From: Halorubrum sp. Atlit-26R
GTDB lineage: Archaea > Halobacteriota > Halobacteria > Halobacteriales > Haloferacaceae
Direction of reading: 5' to 3'
NCBI RefSeq assembly: GCF_003666015.1
Contig: NZ_QPLT01000019.1
Location: forward strand, 1-64,000
Length of the DNA stretch: 64,000 bases
Shown: piece after piece, positions 15,702-24,382 of the stretch
How positions within the stretch are numbered: position 1 is the first letter of the stretch
How the letters are laid out: every line of letters starts with the position of its first letter
Notes under the pieces: model-generated
The model's input: only the letters and a program-made list of their open reading frames with translations
Databases searched by the model: none
What the model was told of the DNA's origin: nothing
Made by a program: the position numbers and the translations under genes

Positions 15702-17852
15702 ATGCCGTTCACAACCGATTTCCTTGACGATGGTCGCGTCCTCGAGTGGGAGGCGACCAACGACGGCGCGACCGCGACCGAACGCGACGACTACACGCCC
15801 CGTTTCTTCGTCGCAGCACGTGACCCTGACACCGACATCGATCTTACACAACTTCATTCACTATACGAACGGCATCCTGACGTCGTCGCGACCGAGATCG
15901 TATCCCGGCGGCCTGGATTCCGTCGTGACGACGAGCGCGCTCTGGCTGTCGACGTCAACCATGTCGAGCGCGTCACACCGCTTGCGCGACAGGCACACCA
16001 ACTGTCAGCGTACCCCGTTGGAGATCTCGCCTGCTTCAACGTCGATTTCTCACGGGAGTTTCGCTACTGTCTGGAGACGAATCGTGATCCAACGCCGGCG
16101 GCGGAACTGTCGACGCTCCGGCTCGGTATTCCAGTGACCGAGACAGGCCAAGACACGTACAGCGAGCTCACAGTTGCCGGGGAGACTGTTACTGGATCAT
16201 CGGGAGACATCCTCACCACCGTTCAAGCGGCGATCGAGACACACGACCCAGACATCCTCGTCTGCTCAACGAGCGAGATCATCCCGACCCTGTACGAGAT
16301 GGCGACGGACGCCGGCGTCGATGACTTCTCGTTGAGTCGGTGGCCAGACACCGACTACCAGCAGCTCGCGAGCCGGTCGACGTACTCGAGCTACGGCCGC
16401 GTCGGTCACTCGCCGGCGCGGTACAACGTCCCCGGGCGGGCGATCATCGACGAGTCGAACACGTTCTTCTACGGGGAGACGAACCTTGAGGGCGTCCTCG
16501 ACCTCGTGTCGCGCTCGAACAAGCCCGTCCAGGAGCTTGCGTGGGCGTCGATCGGGAACGTGCTGACGGCGATCCAGATCTGCGAGGCCCACGACCGCGG
16601 TGTCCTCGTCCCGTGGAACTCCTGGCGCCACGAGTTCTACAAGCCGATGGGGACGCTCCACGACGCCGACCGTGGCGGCTTCATCTTCGCGCCCGAGGTC
16701 GGCATCCACGAGAACGTCCACGAACTCGATTTCTCCTCGTTGTATCCGAACATCATCTGTACCCGAAACGTCTCGCCGGACGTCATCCGGTGTAGCTGCC
16801 ACAGCGACCGCGACGACGTCCCCGACCTCGGATACTCGATCTGTGACGACCAGGGCTACCTCGTCGACGTGCTACAGCCGATCATCGACGCGCGCGACGA
16901 GATCAAGGCGGCCATCCGTCGCGAGAAGGAACGGGACGACCCCGACGAGGACCGGCTGGCGGAACTCGAGGGGCGGTCGGGCGCACTGAAGTGGATCCTC
17001 GTCGCCTGCTTCGGCTATCAGGGGTTCAGCAACGCGAAGTTCGGCCGTATCGAGTGCCACGAGGCAATCAACGCGTTCGCTCGCGAAATTCTGCTGACGG
17101 CGAAACAGCGGCTGGAAGCCGGCGGCTGGCGGGTCGTCCACGGCATCGTCGACTCCATCTGGGTGACCCCGGACCCTGACGTCGACGACGAGGACCGCGA
17201 GGACCTCGAGACGCTCGCGACGGCAATCACGGAAGAGGTCGAGATCCGGCTCGAACACGAAGCCCACTACGACTGGGTGGCGTTCGTGCCGCAGCGCGAG
17301 AGCGACGCCGGCGCGTTAACGAAGTACTTCGGGAAGGTCGCCGGCGACGACGACTTCAAGATCAGAGGCATTGAAGCCCGGCAGCGCTCAACCCCGCCGT
17401 TCATCGGGGCCGTCCAGCGGGATTGTCTTGATCGGCTCGACGCGACTCGGTCTCCGGATGCCGTCCTCGACTGTCTTCAGGATGCGATCAAGCGGCTCCA
17501 CGCTGGAACGGTGCCGGTCGAGCAGCTCGTCGAACGGAATCGGGTCTCCAAGCCGCTGGAAGGCTACACGCAGACCACTCAGAACGTGGCGGCGCTGAAG
17601 CGGGCTCGAGAGCAGAACCTCGCAATCCACCCGGGACAAGATATCGAGTACGTAGTTGTCGACGACGAGAAGAGTTCGCGAGAGCGAGTCGCGTTGGCCC
17701 ACGAAGAGGTAGAGTCGTACGATGCGTTGTACTACGAGACGCAACTCGTCAGAGCTGTCGAGAGTGTGCTGGCACCGCTTGGCTGGGATCGGGCGGAGAT
17801 TCAACAAGAACTCGCAGGGACGCGTGAGCCAGAGCTAACGGAGTTCTGGTGA
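15702..17852 (+). CDS. polB: Family B DNA polymerase with degenerate exonuclease domain
   Basis: 716 residues. Motif A ELDFSSLYPN (Asp343), motif B region LKWILVACFGYQG (Lys430) and motif C HGIVDSIW (Asp484) are present. Motif C has Ile-Val where YGDTDS has Asp-Thr, so the first Asp is lost but the second, catalytic one remains. The N-terminal exonuclease motifs are eroded: no DxE (CFNVDFS) and no N-x3-F-D (ILVCSTSEIIP). It probably extends DNA without proofreading. A stand-alone exonuclease is encoded at 13592-14215. A broken duplicate lies at 27709-28110. Likely roles are translesion or plasmid DNA synthesis (inference). Confidence 0.9.
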   Translation: MPFTTDFLDDGRVLEWEATNDGATATERDDYTPRFFVAARDPDTDIDLTQLHSLYERHPDVVATEIVSRRPGFRRDDERALAVDVNHVERVTPLARQAHQLSAYPVGDLACFNVDFSREFRYCLETNRDPTPAAELSTLRLGIPVTETGQDTYSELTVAGETVTGSSGDILTTVQAAIETHDPDILVCSTSEIIPTLYEMATDAGVDDFSLSRWPDTDYQQLASRSTYSSYGRVGHSPARYNVPGRAIIDESNTFFYGETNLEGVLDLVSRSNKPVQELAWASIGNVLTAIQICEAHDRGVLVPWNSWRHEFYKPMGTLHDADRGGFIFAPEVGIHENVHELDFSSLYPNIICTRNVSPDVIRCSCHSDRDDVPDLGYSICDDQGYLVDVLQPIIDARDEIKAAIRREKERDDPDEDRLAELEGRSGALKWILVACFGYQGFSNAKFGRIECHEAINAFAREILLTAKQRLEAGGWRVVHGIVDSIWVTPDPDVDDEDREDLETLATAITEEVEIRLEHEAHYDWVAFVPQRESDAGALTKYFGKVAGDDDFKIRGIEARQRSTPPFIGAVQRDCLDRLDATRSPDAVLDCLQDAIKRLHAGTVPVEQLVERNRVSKPLEGYTQTTQNVAALKRAREQNLAIHPGQDIEYVVVDDEKSSRERVALAHEEVESYDALYYETQLVRAVESVLAPLGWDRAEIQQELAGTREPELTEFW

Positions 17853-17895
17853 TCGAGTAGCGAATGATTTCAGGAGAGAACCACGGTCACACTCC

Positions 17896-18443
17896 CTCCC
17901 CCCGTCATCGATGTGTAAAACCATGAGAGGAGGGAGGGGGGTGACGAGCGGAGAACGCCGAAAAACGGCGATGAAACCACAAACACGAAGGAGGACGTCT
18001 CAGCGGTCGAATCTATATTCTCGTAAGCAATGTATATTGTCTGACGAAGTTTTATACATAGTGCGTTATAACCTAAACCGTACTGGGATTGGATGTGAAG
18101 GTTAGGAGAAGTGAAACTTCGACTAACCGAACACGAATGACTCCACCACGCCTCTCGTCTTCATACACGATCTTCCTTGTTTTCAACCGTCTCGTGGTGT
18201 CAAACCCGACTTTCGTGATTTGCTTCAAGTGAGTTCCCCCTTCCACCCCCTACTGTTTACACATCGATGATGGGGGGTGGGGGTCACGAGACTTCGTGGC
18301 TTGATCTCATTTTCAGTCCGTTAGGAGGATCCGGTTTGGAAGCGGCTGGTTCGTGTTCTCTGACTCACCGATCCCAGTTCAGGACTCTCTCGAATTCTGT
18401 CCCGCTCCCATTTCGACTTTACACATCGAACACGGGGGGTGTG
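17896..18443. repeat. ORB-like repeats, left cluster
   Basis: Three copies of a motif of the form TTTACACATCGATGA plus a run of G. They lie at about 17896-17920 (minus), 18255-18283 (plus) and 18417-18443 (plus). The same motif recurs at 20064-20694. The G-run after a T/A-rich half-site is typical of archaeal origin recognition boxes. The cluster fills the gap between the 3' ends of polB and orc1/cdc6; no gene was seen in it. Confidence 0.7.
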
Positions 18444-18469
18444 TTCTCCATCGAATGCTCCACCGGACC

Positions 18470-19924
18470 TCACTCCTTATGAAACTCTTTCAGCTGAGCA
18501 TTCACGACTGAACTGAGGAGTTCTTCCTGCTGGGCTATTCCTTCTAGGCGTGTATCATCGACGATCCGAGTCATCATCGCTTCAGGATCACCCGTGAATG
18601 TGAATTCCATATACATTCCGCCGCCTCGTCCGCGGCTTTTCCGAGATGTTGAAATCAACCCGTACGTCGAAAGTTCTTTGACATATTTGACGTACGTCTC
18701 ACGAGTCATCTGGTCCGCATCGAGTTCGTTCGTGACCCACTGGTAGACTTTGAATCCAACCGGGCTTGGGACGGAGCTTCCCGTCCGACTCGAGTGATAC
18801 GCAACGGCTGCGGTTGCGTACAGTGAAATCTTCTTTTGTGTCGTAAGCCCTTCAACGAGCTTCAGCGACCGGTCTTTGTCAATCTCTTCCTGAGATTCTC
18901 GGACGTGGTCCTCCGTAACCACTTCATCTCGCCGTTCGTCTGCAAGGTCACCGGCACCGCGGAACAGGTCGATCGCCTTCCGTGCGTCACCGTGACTTTG
19001 TGCAGCAAATGCCGCTACGAGCGGAATCACATCGTCCTTGAGAGCATTTTGACGGAACGCATCGCGTCGATTTTCGAGAATTTCGCGCAGCTGGTTTGCG
19101 TCGTAATCTGGAAAATAGACGTCACGTGGATTGAATGAACTCTCGGCACGCCCGTCGATGTCTTCCATAAACTTTGGATCGTTCGTCAGCGCTGCGACGG
19201 ACACGCGGCCTTCGATTTCGTTCGTGTTACTTGCCCGCGATAGCTGATAGAGAAGCTTCGAGTATGCGGGTTCGTCGTTTTCGCGCCGGCCGACCAAGAG
19301 ATCGATCTCGTCGAGAATGAAGATGACCGAATCGTAGTGCTCGTTGATCAGTTCGTACAGACGTCGGTACTTGCGCTTCGTCGAGACGCCGGTCTCTGGA
19401 ACACCGACTTCAGTACCAACGTCCTGGGCGACAGTTTGGACGAGTTCGTAGACGGCCTGATCGAGCGTATTGATTGGTTGGCAATTGATATCGACAACGC
19501 CGAAACGTTCGCCTTTGGATTGACAGAGCTCGATGATTTGTTGCGTGACAGCCCCGATGATGAGTGACTTACCTGTCCCTGCGGGACCGTACAGTAGCAT
19601 ATTCGGCGGCCGATTTCCTTGGAGAGTCGGCTTCAGAAACGAGACGACGGATTCGAGCTGATCGTCACGGCCGACAATTCGCTCCTCGTCGATGATCGTG
19701 TCAGGCTCGACGAGGTCCCGGTTGACGAACACCGATGCCTCCCCTTCATCATCGAGCATATCACGGATCGACCGCTGAGCGGTCTCTTCGGTCGACCCTT
19801 GATTTTGGCTTGCGTTTTCGGCAGCATCCTCACGGGCGGATTCTAACTGCTGTCCATCCGATGTAGAACTAGTTTCTTCATCAAGGGTGGATTGGTCCGC
19901 CCCTTCTTGATCACTACCGGCCAT
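18470..19924 (-). CDS. orc1: Orc1/Cdc6 replication initiator next to origin repeats
   Basis: 484 residues. An acidic, low-complexity N terminus (1-65), then AAA+ core: Walker A YGPAGTGKS (112-120), Walker B FILDEIDLL, an arginine-rich sensor 2 region (HGDARKAIDLFRGAG), and a C-terminal winged helix. The length matches main haloarchaeal Orc1/Cdc6 proteins. The gene is flanked on both sides by ORB-like repeats, so it most likely starts replication here. It may also control its own expression, since some repeats lie just upstream of its start. Confidence 0.93.
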   Translation of the reverse strand: MAGSDQEGADQSTLDEETSSTSDGQQLESAREDAAENASQNQGSTEETAQRSIRDMLDDEGEASVFVNRDLVEPDTIIDEERIVGRDDQLESVVSFLKPTLQGNRPPNMLLYGPAGTGKSLIIGAVTQQIIELCQSKGERFGVVDINCQPINTLDQAVYELVQTVAQDVGTEVGVPETGVSTKRKYRRLYELINEHYDSVIFILDEIDLLVGRRENDEPAYSKLLYQLSRASNTNEIEGRVSVAALTNDPKFMEDIDGRAESSFNPRDVYFPDYDANQLREILENRRDAFRQNALKDDVIPLVAAFAAQSHGDARKAIDLFRGAGDLADERRDEVVTEDHVRESQEEIDKDRSLKLVEGLTTQKKISLYATAAVAYHSSRTGSSVPSPVGFKVYQWVTNELDADQMTRETYVKYVKELSTYGLISTSRKSRGRGGGMYMEFTFTGDPEAMMTRIVDDTRLEGIAQQEELLSSVVNAQLKEFHKE

Positions 19925-20063
19925 ATGCCTGCTGTACGCCGGAGCATTAAAAAGATTAACCTACGTCGATGTTTATCCGTCCTCTGTATCGGATATTTCG
20001 CCTGATTTCGGCGTTTTCGCGGCTTGTTAGTTACAACCGACACCGAAGTATATCCGGTGGGAG

Positions 20064-20694
20064 ACCCCCCGTCATCGATGTGTAACGCAAAATCGGCGGC
20101 CCTCTTGTGAATTTGCGTATCTGTAATCGGAACTAGTTGTTCCACATCCCGTTATCGAAGTACAAGCCGCACGTCTGACACCCCCCGTCATCGAAGTGTA
20201 AACGCAGGGTCGACCATCCCCCCGTCATCGAAGTGGAAATCGGTTCAGTCTCCGTCCCTCTTGATGTTCACCGTTCGAATTTCATTTTGTACACGGGGTG
20301 TTCCCGCTCGACTTGTTACTCAATTCATCTCTTACACGGAGTCCAGTACGTCTGTATCACCCCACGGATTGTAGGCCATATTCAATATACAAAACCAGCC
20401 TAATAACTCTCTATCGTCGGAATACGGCACATTTACACTTTGTACACGGGGTGTGTGATGAGAACCTATCAGTGGATACACTCGTGATCAGGGGTGTGGT
20501 CTGTCTCAAATAGAAAAACCATGCTTCAACTGTGAAACCTGTTCGACTGTTGGTGTGTAAAAACGGCTCTATCGACTATTAACGGCTCAATCTAATCTCA
20601 AATTCTTTCTCGTTCCTACTGTTTTCACTCTGGACGAGGGGTGTGTAGTCACCACTTTTCCAAGTACCCAAAATCAAATAGCACACGGGGTGTG
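20064..20694. repeat. Candidate replication origin with ORB-like repeats
   Basis: About seven ORB-like motifs. Minus-orientation copies (CCCCCCGTCATCGAAGTG form) lie at 20064-20086, 20181-20203 and 20217-20240. Plus-orientation copies (TTTGTACACGGGGTG form) lie at 20285-20302, 20432-20455, 20621-20645 and 20675-20694. The AT-rich stretch between the two orientations (about 20303-20430, with ATATTCAATATAC) is a good candidate unwinding element. Inverted ORBs around an AT-rich core next to orc1/cdc6 is the known haloarchaeal origin layout. No gene is evident in the 800 bp between orc and the next gene. Confidence 0.78.
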
Positions 20695-20723
20695 AGAAAT
20701 CGATAATCGGATGTATTGACCCC

Positions 20724-21047
20724 TCATTCGTCCGGATTGACTAGCCCTTTATATTTGGACGTGACCTTGTCCCCCTCTCTCCACTGCCAGTAGTAGTAGC
20801 GGTTGTCGTTAATCTCCTTGATCGTGATCGTGGCCTTCGCCGGGACGTCGTCCGGCAGATCGTCGGGACGTTCTTCGATTTCGCTTTCATCTGAATCCTC
20901 TTCGAGACGTGCCTCGCGAGCTTTGTGCTCAGCTAGATCTTCAGCGTATCGGGCAACGTGCTGGAGCTGCTCAGAAGAGGACTCGTTGAGCGTATTGACG
21001 AGGTCTGTCGGGAGTTCCGCCGGCGGCGTCGGTGGCTCGTAGGACAT
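20724..21047 (-). CDS. DUF6788-like small protein
   Basis: 107 residues from the ATG at 21047 (MSYEPPTPPAELPTD). A helical middle (SSEQLQHVARYAEDLAEHKAREARLEED) and a conserved C-terminal strand region (ATITIKEINDNRYYYWQWREGDKVTSKYKG). The Y-Y-W-Q-W-R-E-G-x-K-x-x-S-K-Y pattern is that of DUF6788-type proteins common on haloarchaeal plasmids. Function unknown; some relatives sit beside toxin-like genes. A 41-bp inverted repeat (21063-21105) directly precedes the gene. Confidence 0.6.
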   Translation of the reverse strand: MSYEPPTPPAELPTDLVNTLNESSSEQLQHVARYAEDLAEHKAREARLEEDSDESEIEERPDDLPDDVPAKATITIKEINDNRYYYWQWREGDKVTSKYKGLVNPDE

Positions 21048-21062
21048 CAGCGGTCGCCTCGT

Positions 21063-21105
21063 ATTAACCAACAAAGCGCGTATTGGCATAGATTTGTTGG
21101 TTAAT
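21063..21105. repeat. 41-42 bp inverted repeat, copy 2
   Basis: ATTAACCAACAAA and TTTGTTGGTTAAT, 13-bp perfect arms with a 17-bp spacer; the most symmetric of the five copies. It starts 16 bp upstream of the DUF6788-like start codon, overlapping its probable promoter. Confidence 0.85.
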
Positions 21106-21170
21106 AAGATACCGGCCCGTCACGGGCTGAAGAGTATGAATAGCAAACTATTCGGGAATAGAACGTTACA

Positions 21171-21611
21171 TTAGATGTCGTCGGGACGGGGCGCGTTCTC
21201 GTACTTGACCACCTTCTCGGGCTTGTCGGAGATGGTCTCGTAGATCTGCTGAAGCGTCTCTTCAGCGGCGAGCAGGTTGTGTTCTTCCAGGAACTCCCGA
21301 CCCTCTTTGGTGAGTCCGTAGAACTTCCAGGAGTAACCCTGTCAGCGCTGGTCGCCGTCCAGGGCGAGCTCCTTCACGATGCCCTCATCGATCAGCTTCT
21401 GGATGTGCTTGTAGACAGTGGCGTCACTCACGCTGGGGTTGAGCTCCTCGAGTTCGTACATCGAGGGGAGCTGGTCAGGATGCTGGAGGATGTTGTTGAT
21501 CAGCGCGAACCGCGTCTGTTGGGTGACGAAGTGGACGAGTTCGCGTTGTGTCGTGTCGTCCTCATCGCCCAGACTGGCGCCCATTGCTGTCTGTTCGACT
21601 GAGAGTGACAA
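21171..21611 (-). pseudogene. Winged-helix regulator, broken by a nonsense codon
   Basis: The frame runs MGASLGDEDDTTQRELVHFVTQQTRF... and matches the intact paralogue at 43432-43815 along its length. At about 21343 a TGA stands where the paralogue has CGA (Arg, in DQRRQGYP). Translation would stop after about 80-90 residues, losing the wing and the C-terminal helix (GREFLEEHNLLAAEETLQQIYETISDKPEKVVKYENAPRP). PadR/MarR-like DNA-binding protein in intact form. Inverted repeat copy 3 lies just upstream. Confidence 0.8.
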
Positions 21612-21651
21612 AGTAGTTTACCTTAGAGTTAACTACGAAGATCCAATCTGC

Positions 21652-21692
21652 TTAACCAACAATATCTTCCTATCGTCTCCTGTGTTGGTTAA
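21652..21692. repeat. 41-42 bp inverted repeat, copy 3
   Basis: TTAACCAACA and TGTTGGTTAA with a 21-bp spacer. It lies between the start of the broken winged-helix gene and the 3' end of the HEPN-like gene (21734). Confidence 0.8.
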
Positions 21693-21733
21693 TAGAACCG
21701 ACCATCTCCCCACGACTGATAGAGACGCATTCA

Positions 21734-22231
21734 CTACCTTGGTTCCCCGCAGATACACTCGTGTCCCTGTCGGGATCGCCCAGTAACGTACGCATGAATC
21801 TCGGTGGCGAGGTCGTACATCGCGTCTGTACGCGCTGCTGAGGCGAGCCCATCCTGATAGTACGTTTTTCCCCGGTGGTCGCGCCAGAGATCTGCGAGAT
21901 CAGCCGCCATCGATTCGTCGAACACACCGACTGCTGCCGCCTCTCGGTAGACACCAGGATGTGTGCCGGGGAGATCATCCGGCTGTATCGTGCCACGTTC
22001 GAGAAGCCGGAATTCCACGGTCCGTTCAATAGCGACGAACGACGCTTCGATGACGAGCGTGTAGTAGCTGGCATCCTGTAGTGCCTCGGCGCCGGCGAGT
22101 AAGCGACAGGCCTTCCGTAGCTGGAGGAGAGCGGCATCCTCGACATCAAGCCCGGCTTCGATATCTGTTGGGCGGCGGTCGAACGCGGCTTGGACGTTGT
22201 CGATGAGGTGTTCGATTCGCGTACTACTCAT
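21734..22231 (-). CDS. HEPN-like partner of an MNT nucleotidyltransferase
   Basis: 165 residues from the ATG at 22231 (MSSTRIEHLIDNVQ), mostly helical. It contains ALQDASYYTLVIEASFVAIERTVEF and LADLWRDHRGKTYYQDG, a pattern of haloarchaeal HEPN-type proteins encoded after MNT-type nucleotidyltransferases. The classical RX4-6H motif is replaced by an R-D-H-R cluster, so RNase activity is uncertain. It overlaps the upstream MNT frame by 8 bp. In such pairs the MNT protein silences the HEPN toxin by AMPylation; here the MNT gene is interrupted by a TnpB element. Confidence 0.65.
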   Translation of the reverse strand: MSSTRIEHLIDNVQAAFDRRPTDIEAGLDVEDAALLQLRKACRLLAGAEALQDASYYTLVIEASFVAIERTVEFRLLERGTIQPDDLPGTHPGVYREAAAVGVFDESMAADLADLWRDHRGKTYYQDGLASAARTDAMYDLATEIHAYVTGRSRQGHECICGEPR

Positions 22232-22779
22232 CGGCGACGACCTCCTTTCGGAGTGAGTCAAGGTGGTCGCTCCCATACACTGTAATGCCCTCTCCAAAGA
22301 TATCATGGAGTTTTGACCCGGCTCTACGTGCGCTCTCGGCGGATTCAACATACGGTTCGAACACGAATCGGTCACCGTCGAAGCGCTCTGATTGGAGATC
22401 TGCGACGACGTCGGTGATCTGTCGGCGGGCTGTCGTCCGGTCGCCATCGACGACGACAAAACAATCGATGTCACTTTGCCGGTCAGCCTCGCCCCGGGCG
22501 ACACTCCCGAAAATAACGATTCCGAGGAGGGCATCGACATCATCGGCGTTAGTGAGCGTGGCCTGTACGCGAGCAACGAATGCCCGGATCGGTGTATGGA
22601 ACTCTGACTGCGGAATGGCAAGTACCGGATCGTCCTTCTGGAGGCGGTCGGGGTCGATCGCGATGTGGTTTCGTTGTGGCGTCTCTCGAATTCGGATGGC
22701 CCCGATACTGTCGAGCAGGTTCACAGCTCGCCAGGCCGTTGAGTGGGTGACACCTGTGGCGTCGACAAGTTCAGGAATC

Positions 22780-24168
22780 GTGAACTACCCTACCCTACTC
22801 AGCCACAGGTGTGGCTTCGTTGAGGGTGGGGCTTCCTGTTTCCACGACGCGCTTTGCAGACACCGAATGGGTGTCCGTAGGGAACGCAGTCTCCACAGGC
22901 GTATCTTCGGGCCATCCCAGCCCTAGCTCAGAAAACCCTCTCTGCAAGATGTTCATCGCCGCGTTCGCGTCACGGTCACACTCAAATCCACAACTGGGAC
23001 ACGAGTGGTCTCGTACCCAGATGGGTTTTGCTGTTTCCACCCCACACGTCGCACACTCTTTTGTCGTTCCTGCTGCGTCGACTTGTACGACGTGTGTCCC
23101 GTACAGCTCACCCTTGTATTCGAGCAAGGTGATAAACTGTCGCCACGCAGCGTCTTGCTTGTTCCGCGCGTTCCCATCGCCTTGAAGCATCCCAGTGACG
23201 TTCAGGTCTTCTACGAACACCGCATCGTACTCTGTGACGAGCCACGTCGTGAGCTTGTGCTGGTAGTCCAGCACCTTCTGGCGGATGTGGCGTTTGACCT
23301 TTGCAACTGTTTGGCGCTGATTCTCGTAGTTGTTTGACCCGTATTCCTTCCGTGAGAGCTTTCGCTGCTCTCGACGGAGACGAGCGTACTCGTCTTCCAA
23401 CTCAAGCCAGTCCACGGTCGTGCCGTCCGATGTGTAGATGTAGTTCAGAATGCCAAGGTCAATCCCGATACTGTTGCTCGTATCGAGCGTCTCCACGTCG
23501 GGTTTTCCAGGCAGATCTGCCGTGTCAGTTTCGAGGCCGAAGGAGACGAACCACTTGCCGGTCGTTTCCTGTTTCACCGTGACTTCTTTGATGGTTGCCT
23601 GGTCGGGGATTTCGCGATGGTAGCGGATCTCGATATCTCCGATTTTGGAGAGCCAGAGTGTCGCGGTGCGGCCACTCGTATTTTTGAGCTCGAAGCCGGA
23701 CTGCGAGTACGTCATGCTTTGGTAGTCTCTGGGTGATTTCCACGTGAGTTTCCCGACCGTGTTCCCATTTTGCTTCTGTTCGGAGAGTCCGGTGAGGTTC
23801 TGATAGAACCGCGTGACGGTTCGTTGGAGAGCCTTCGAATTGACGTCCGAGAAGACGGGAAACTCGTCTTTCCAGTCGGGAAGTCGGGAGTGGTGCTTGT
23901 ACGCAGAGCTGATGTCGTCGGCGTCTGTGTTTTCGTACTCGTACAGAGTGTAGTTGTACGCTTGACGATGAACATCGATGTGGTAGTCAAGCCGCTCCGC
24001 TACCTCTTGTGTTGGGTAGGCGTGGTAGCGGTGACTGTACTCCATCGCTGTCTCGTGATTAGAAATATGTCGATTTAATGGTTTGTATTGGTGTGCGGCG
24101 ATTCATCCCCTCCCTACTCGGTCGCGATACTCGCTCGTGGAGAAAGGGGCATTCTCGCCTCAATTTTG
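22780..24168 (-). mobile_element. TnpB element inserted in the MNT gene
   Basis: 1,389 bp. Left end at 24168 begins CAAAATTGAGGCGAG after the host TTTAC (24173-24169). The right end finishes GGGTAGGGTAGTTCAC at 22784-22780. Left ends with the same pattern occur at 122 and 27612, giving a shared insertion rule: 3' of TTTAC or ATTAC. There is no tnpA. The predicted guide starts with host bases GATTCCTGAACTTGTC, so the reRNA would target the uninterrupted MNT allele. Confidence 0.82.
22795..24045 (-). CDS. tnpB: TnpB RNA-guided nuclease (RuvC), canonical type
   Basis: 416 residues. RuvC residues Asp196 (IGIDLGILNYIY), Glu279 (VFVEDLNVTGM) and Asp359 (CDRDANAAMNIL), with a four-Cys zinc finger (CATC...CPSC). 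The N-terminal OrfB_HTH_IS605-type region (MEYSHRYHAYPTQEVAERLD) is intact. It should be active. It differs clearly from the two other tnpB genes of this window, which share a separate subfamily. The stop codon is only a few bases from the element end, so the reRNA must overlap the 3' end of the gene. Confidence 0.95.
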   Translation of the reverse strand: MEYSHRYHAYPTQEVAERLDYHIDVHRQAYNYTLYEYENTDADDISSAYKHHSRLPDWKDEFPVFSDVNSKALQRTVTRFYQNLTGLSEQKQNGNTVGKLTWKSPRDYQSMTYSQSGFELKNTSGRTATLWLSKIGDIEIRYHREIPDQATIKEVTVKQETTGKWFVSFGLETDTADLPGKPDVETLDTSNSIGIDLGILNYIYTSDGTTVDWLELEDEYARLRREQRKLSRKEYGSNNYENQRQTVAKVKRHIRQKVLDYQHKLTTWLVTEYDAVFVEDLNVTGMLQGDGNARNKQDAAWRQFITLLEYKGELYGTHVVQVDAAGTTKECATCGVETAKPIWVRDHSCPSCGFECDRDANAAMNILQRGFSELGLGWPEDTPVETAFPTDTHSVSAKRVVETGSPTLNEATPVAE

Positions 24169-24382
24169 GTAAACTCCGTCTCGTGGGCGTCGACGAGTAG
24201 CCGGAAGATGTCGTCTGCGGCACCGATACGAAAAATATCGGTGTCCTGGTCGGGATACGCATCGATACAGACCGTTATATCCTGTTTAGCCATTTCAGAC
24301 ACTATCTGATTTTGCGCAACAAGGTTTAAATGAATAGCGGCGCCACGCAGGTAGGCATTCTACCACTCCCCGGGCGATCCGG

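Larger units (their letters stand above)
22224..24302 (-). pseudogene. MNT-type nucleotidyltransferase with HTH, split by a TnpB element
   Basis: The 5' part is 24302-24169 (MSEMAKQDITVCIDAYPDQD...HETEF). The 3' part is 22779-22224 (TIPELVDATGVTHSTAWRAV... then the nucleotidyltransferase GIVIFGSVARGEADRQSDIDCFVVV). Joining them without the element restores one 690-nt frame (229 aa): a winged HTH across the join followed by the GSxxRGxxxxxSDID active site. The interruption is clean, with TTTAC on one side, so precise excision would repair the gene. It is the middle gene of an AbiEi-like/MNT/HEPN operon. Confidence 0.85.

Noticed and set aside
17896-20694. Regular repeats considered as a CRISPR array
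   Set aside because: The motifs are irregularly spaced, in both orientations, have G-runs and flank orc1/cdc6; they fit origin boxes, and no cas genes are present.
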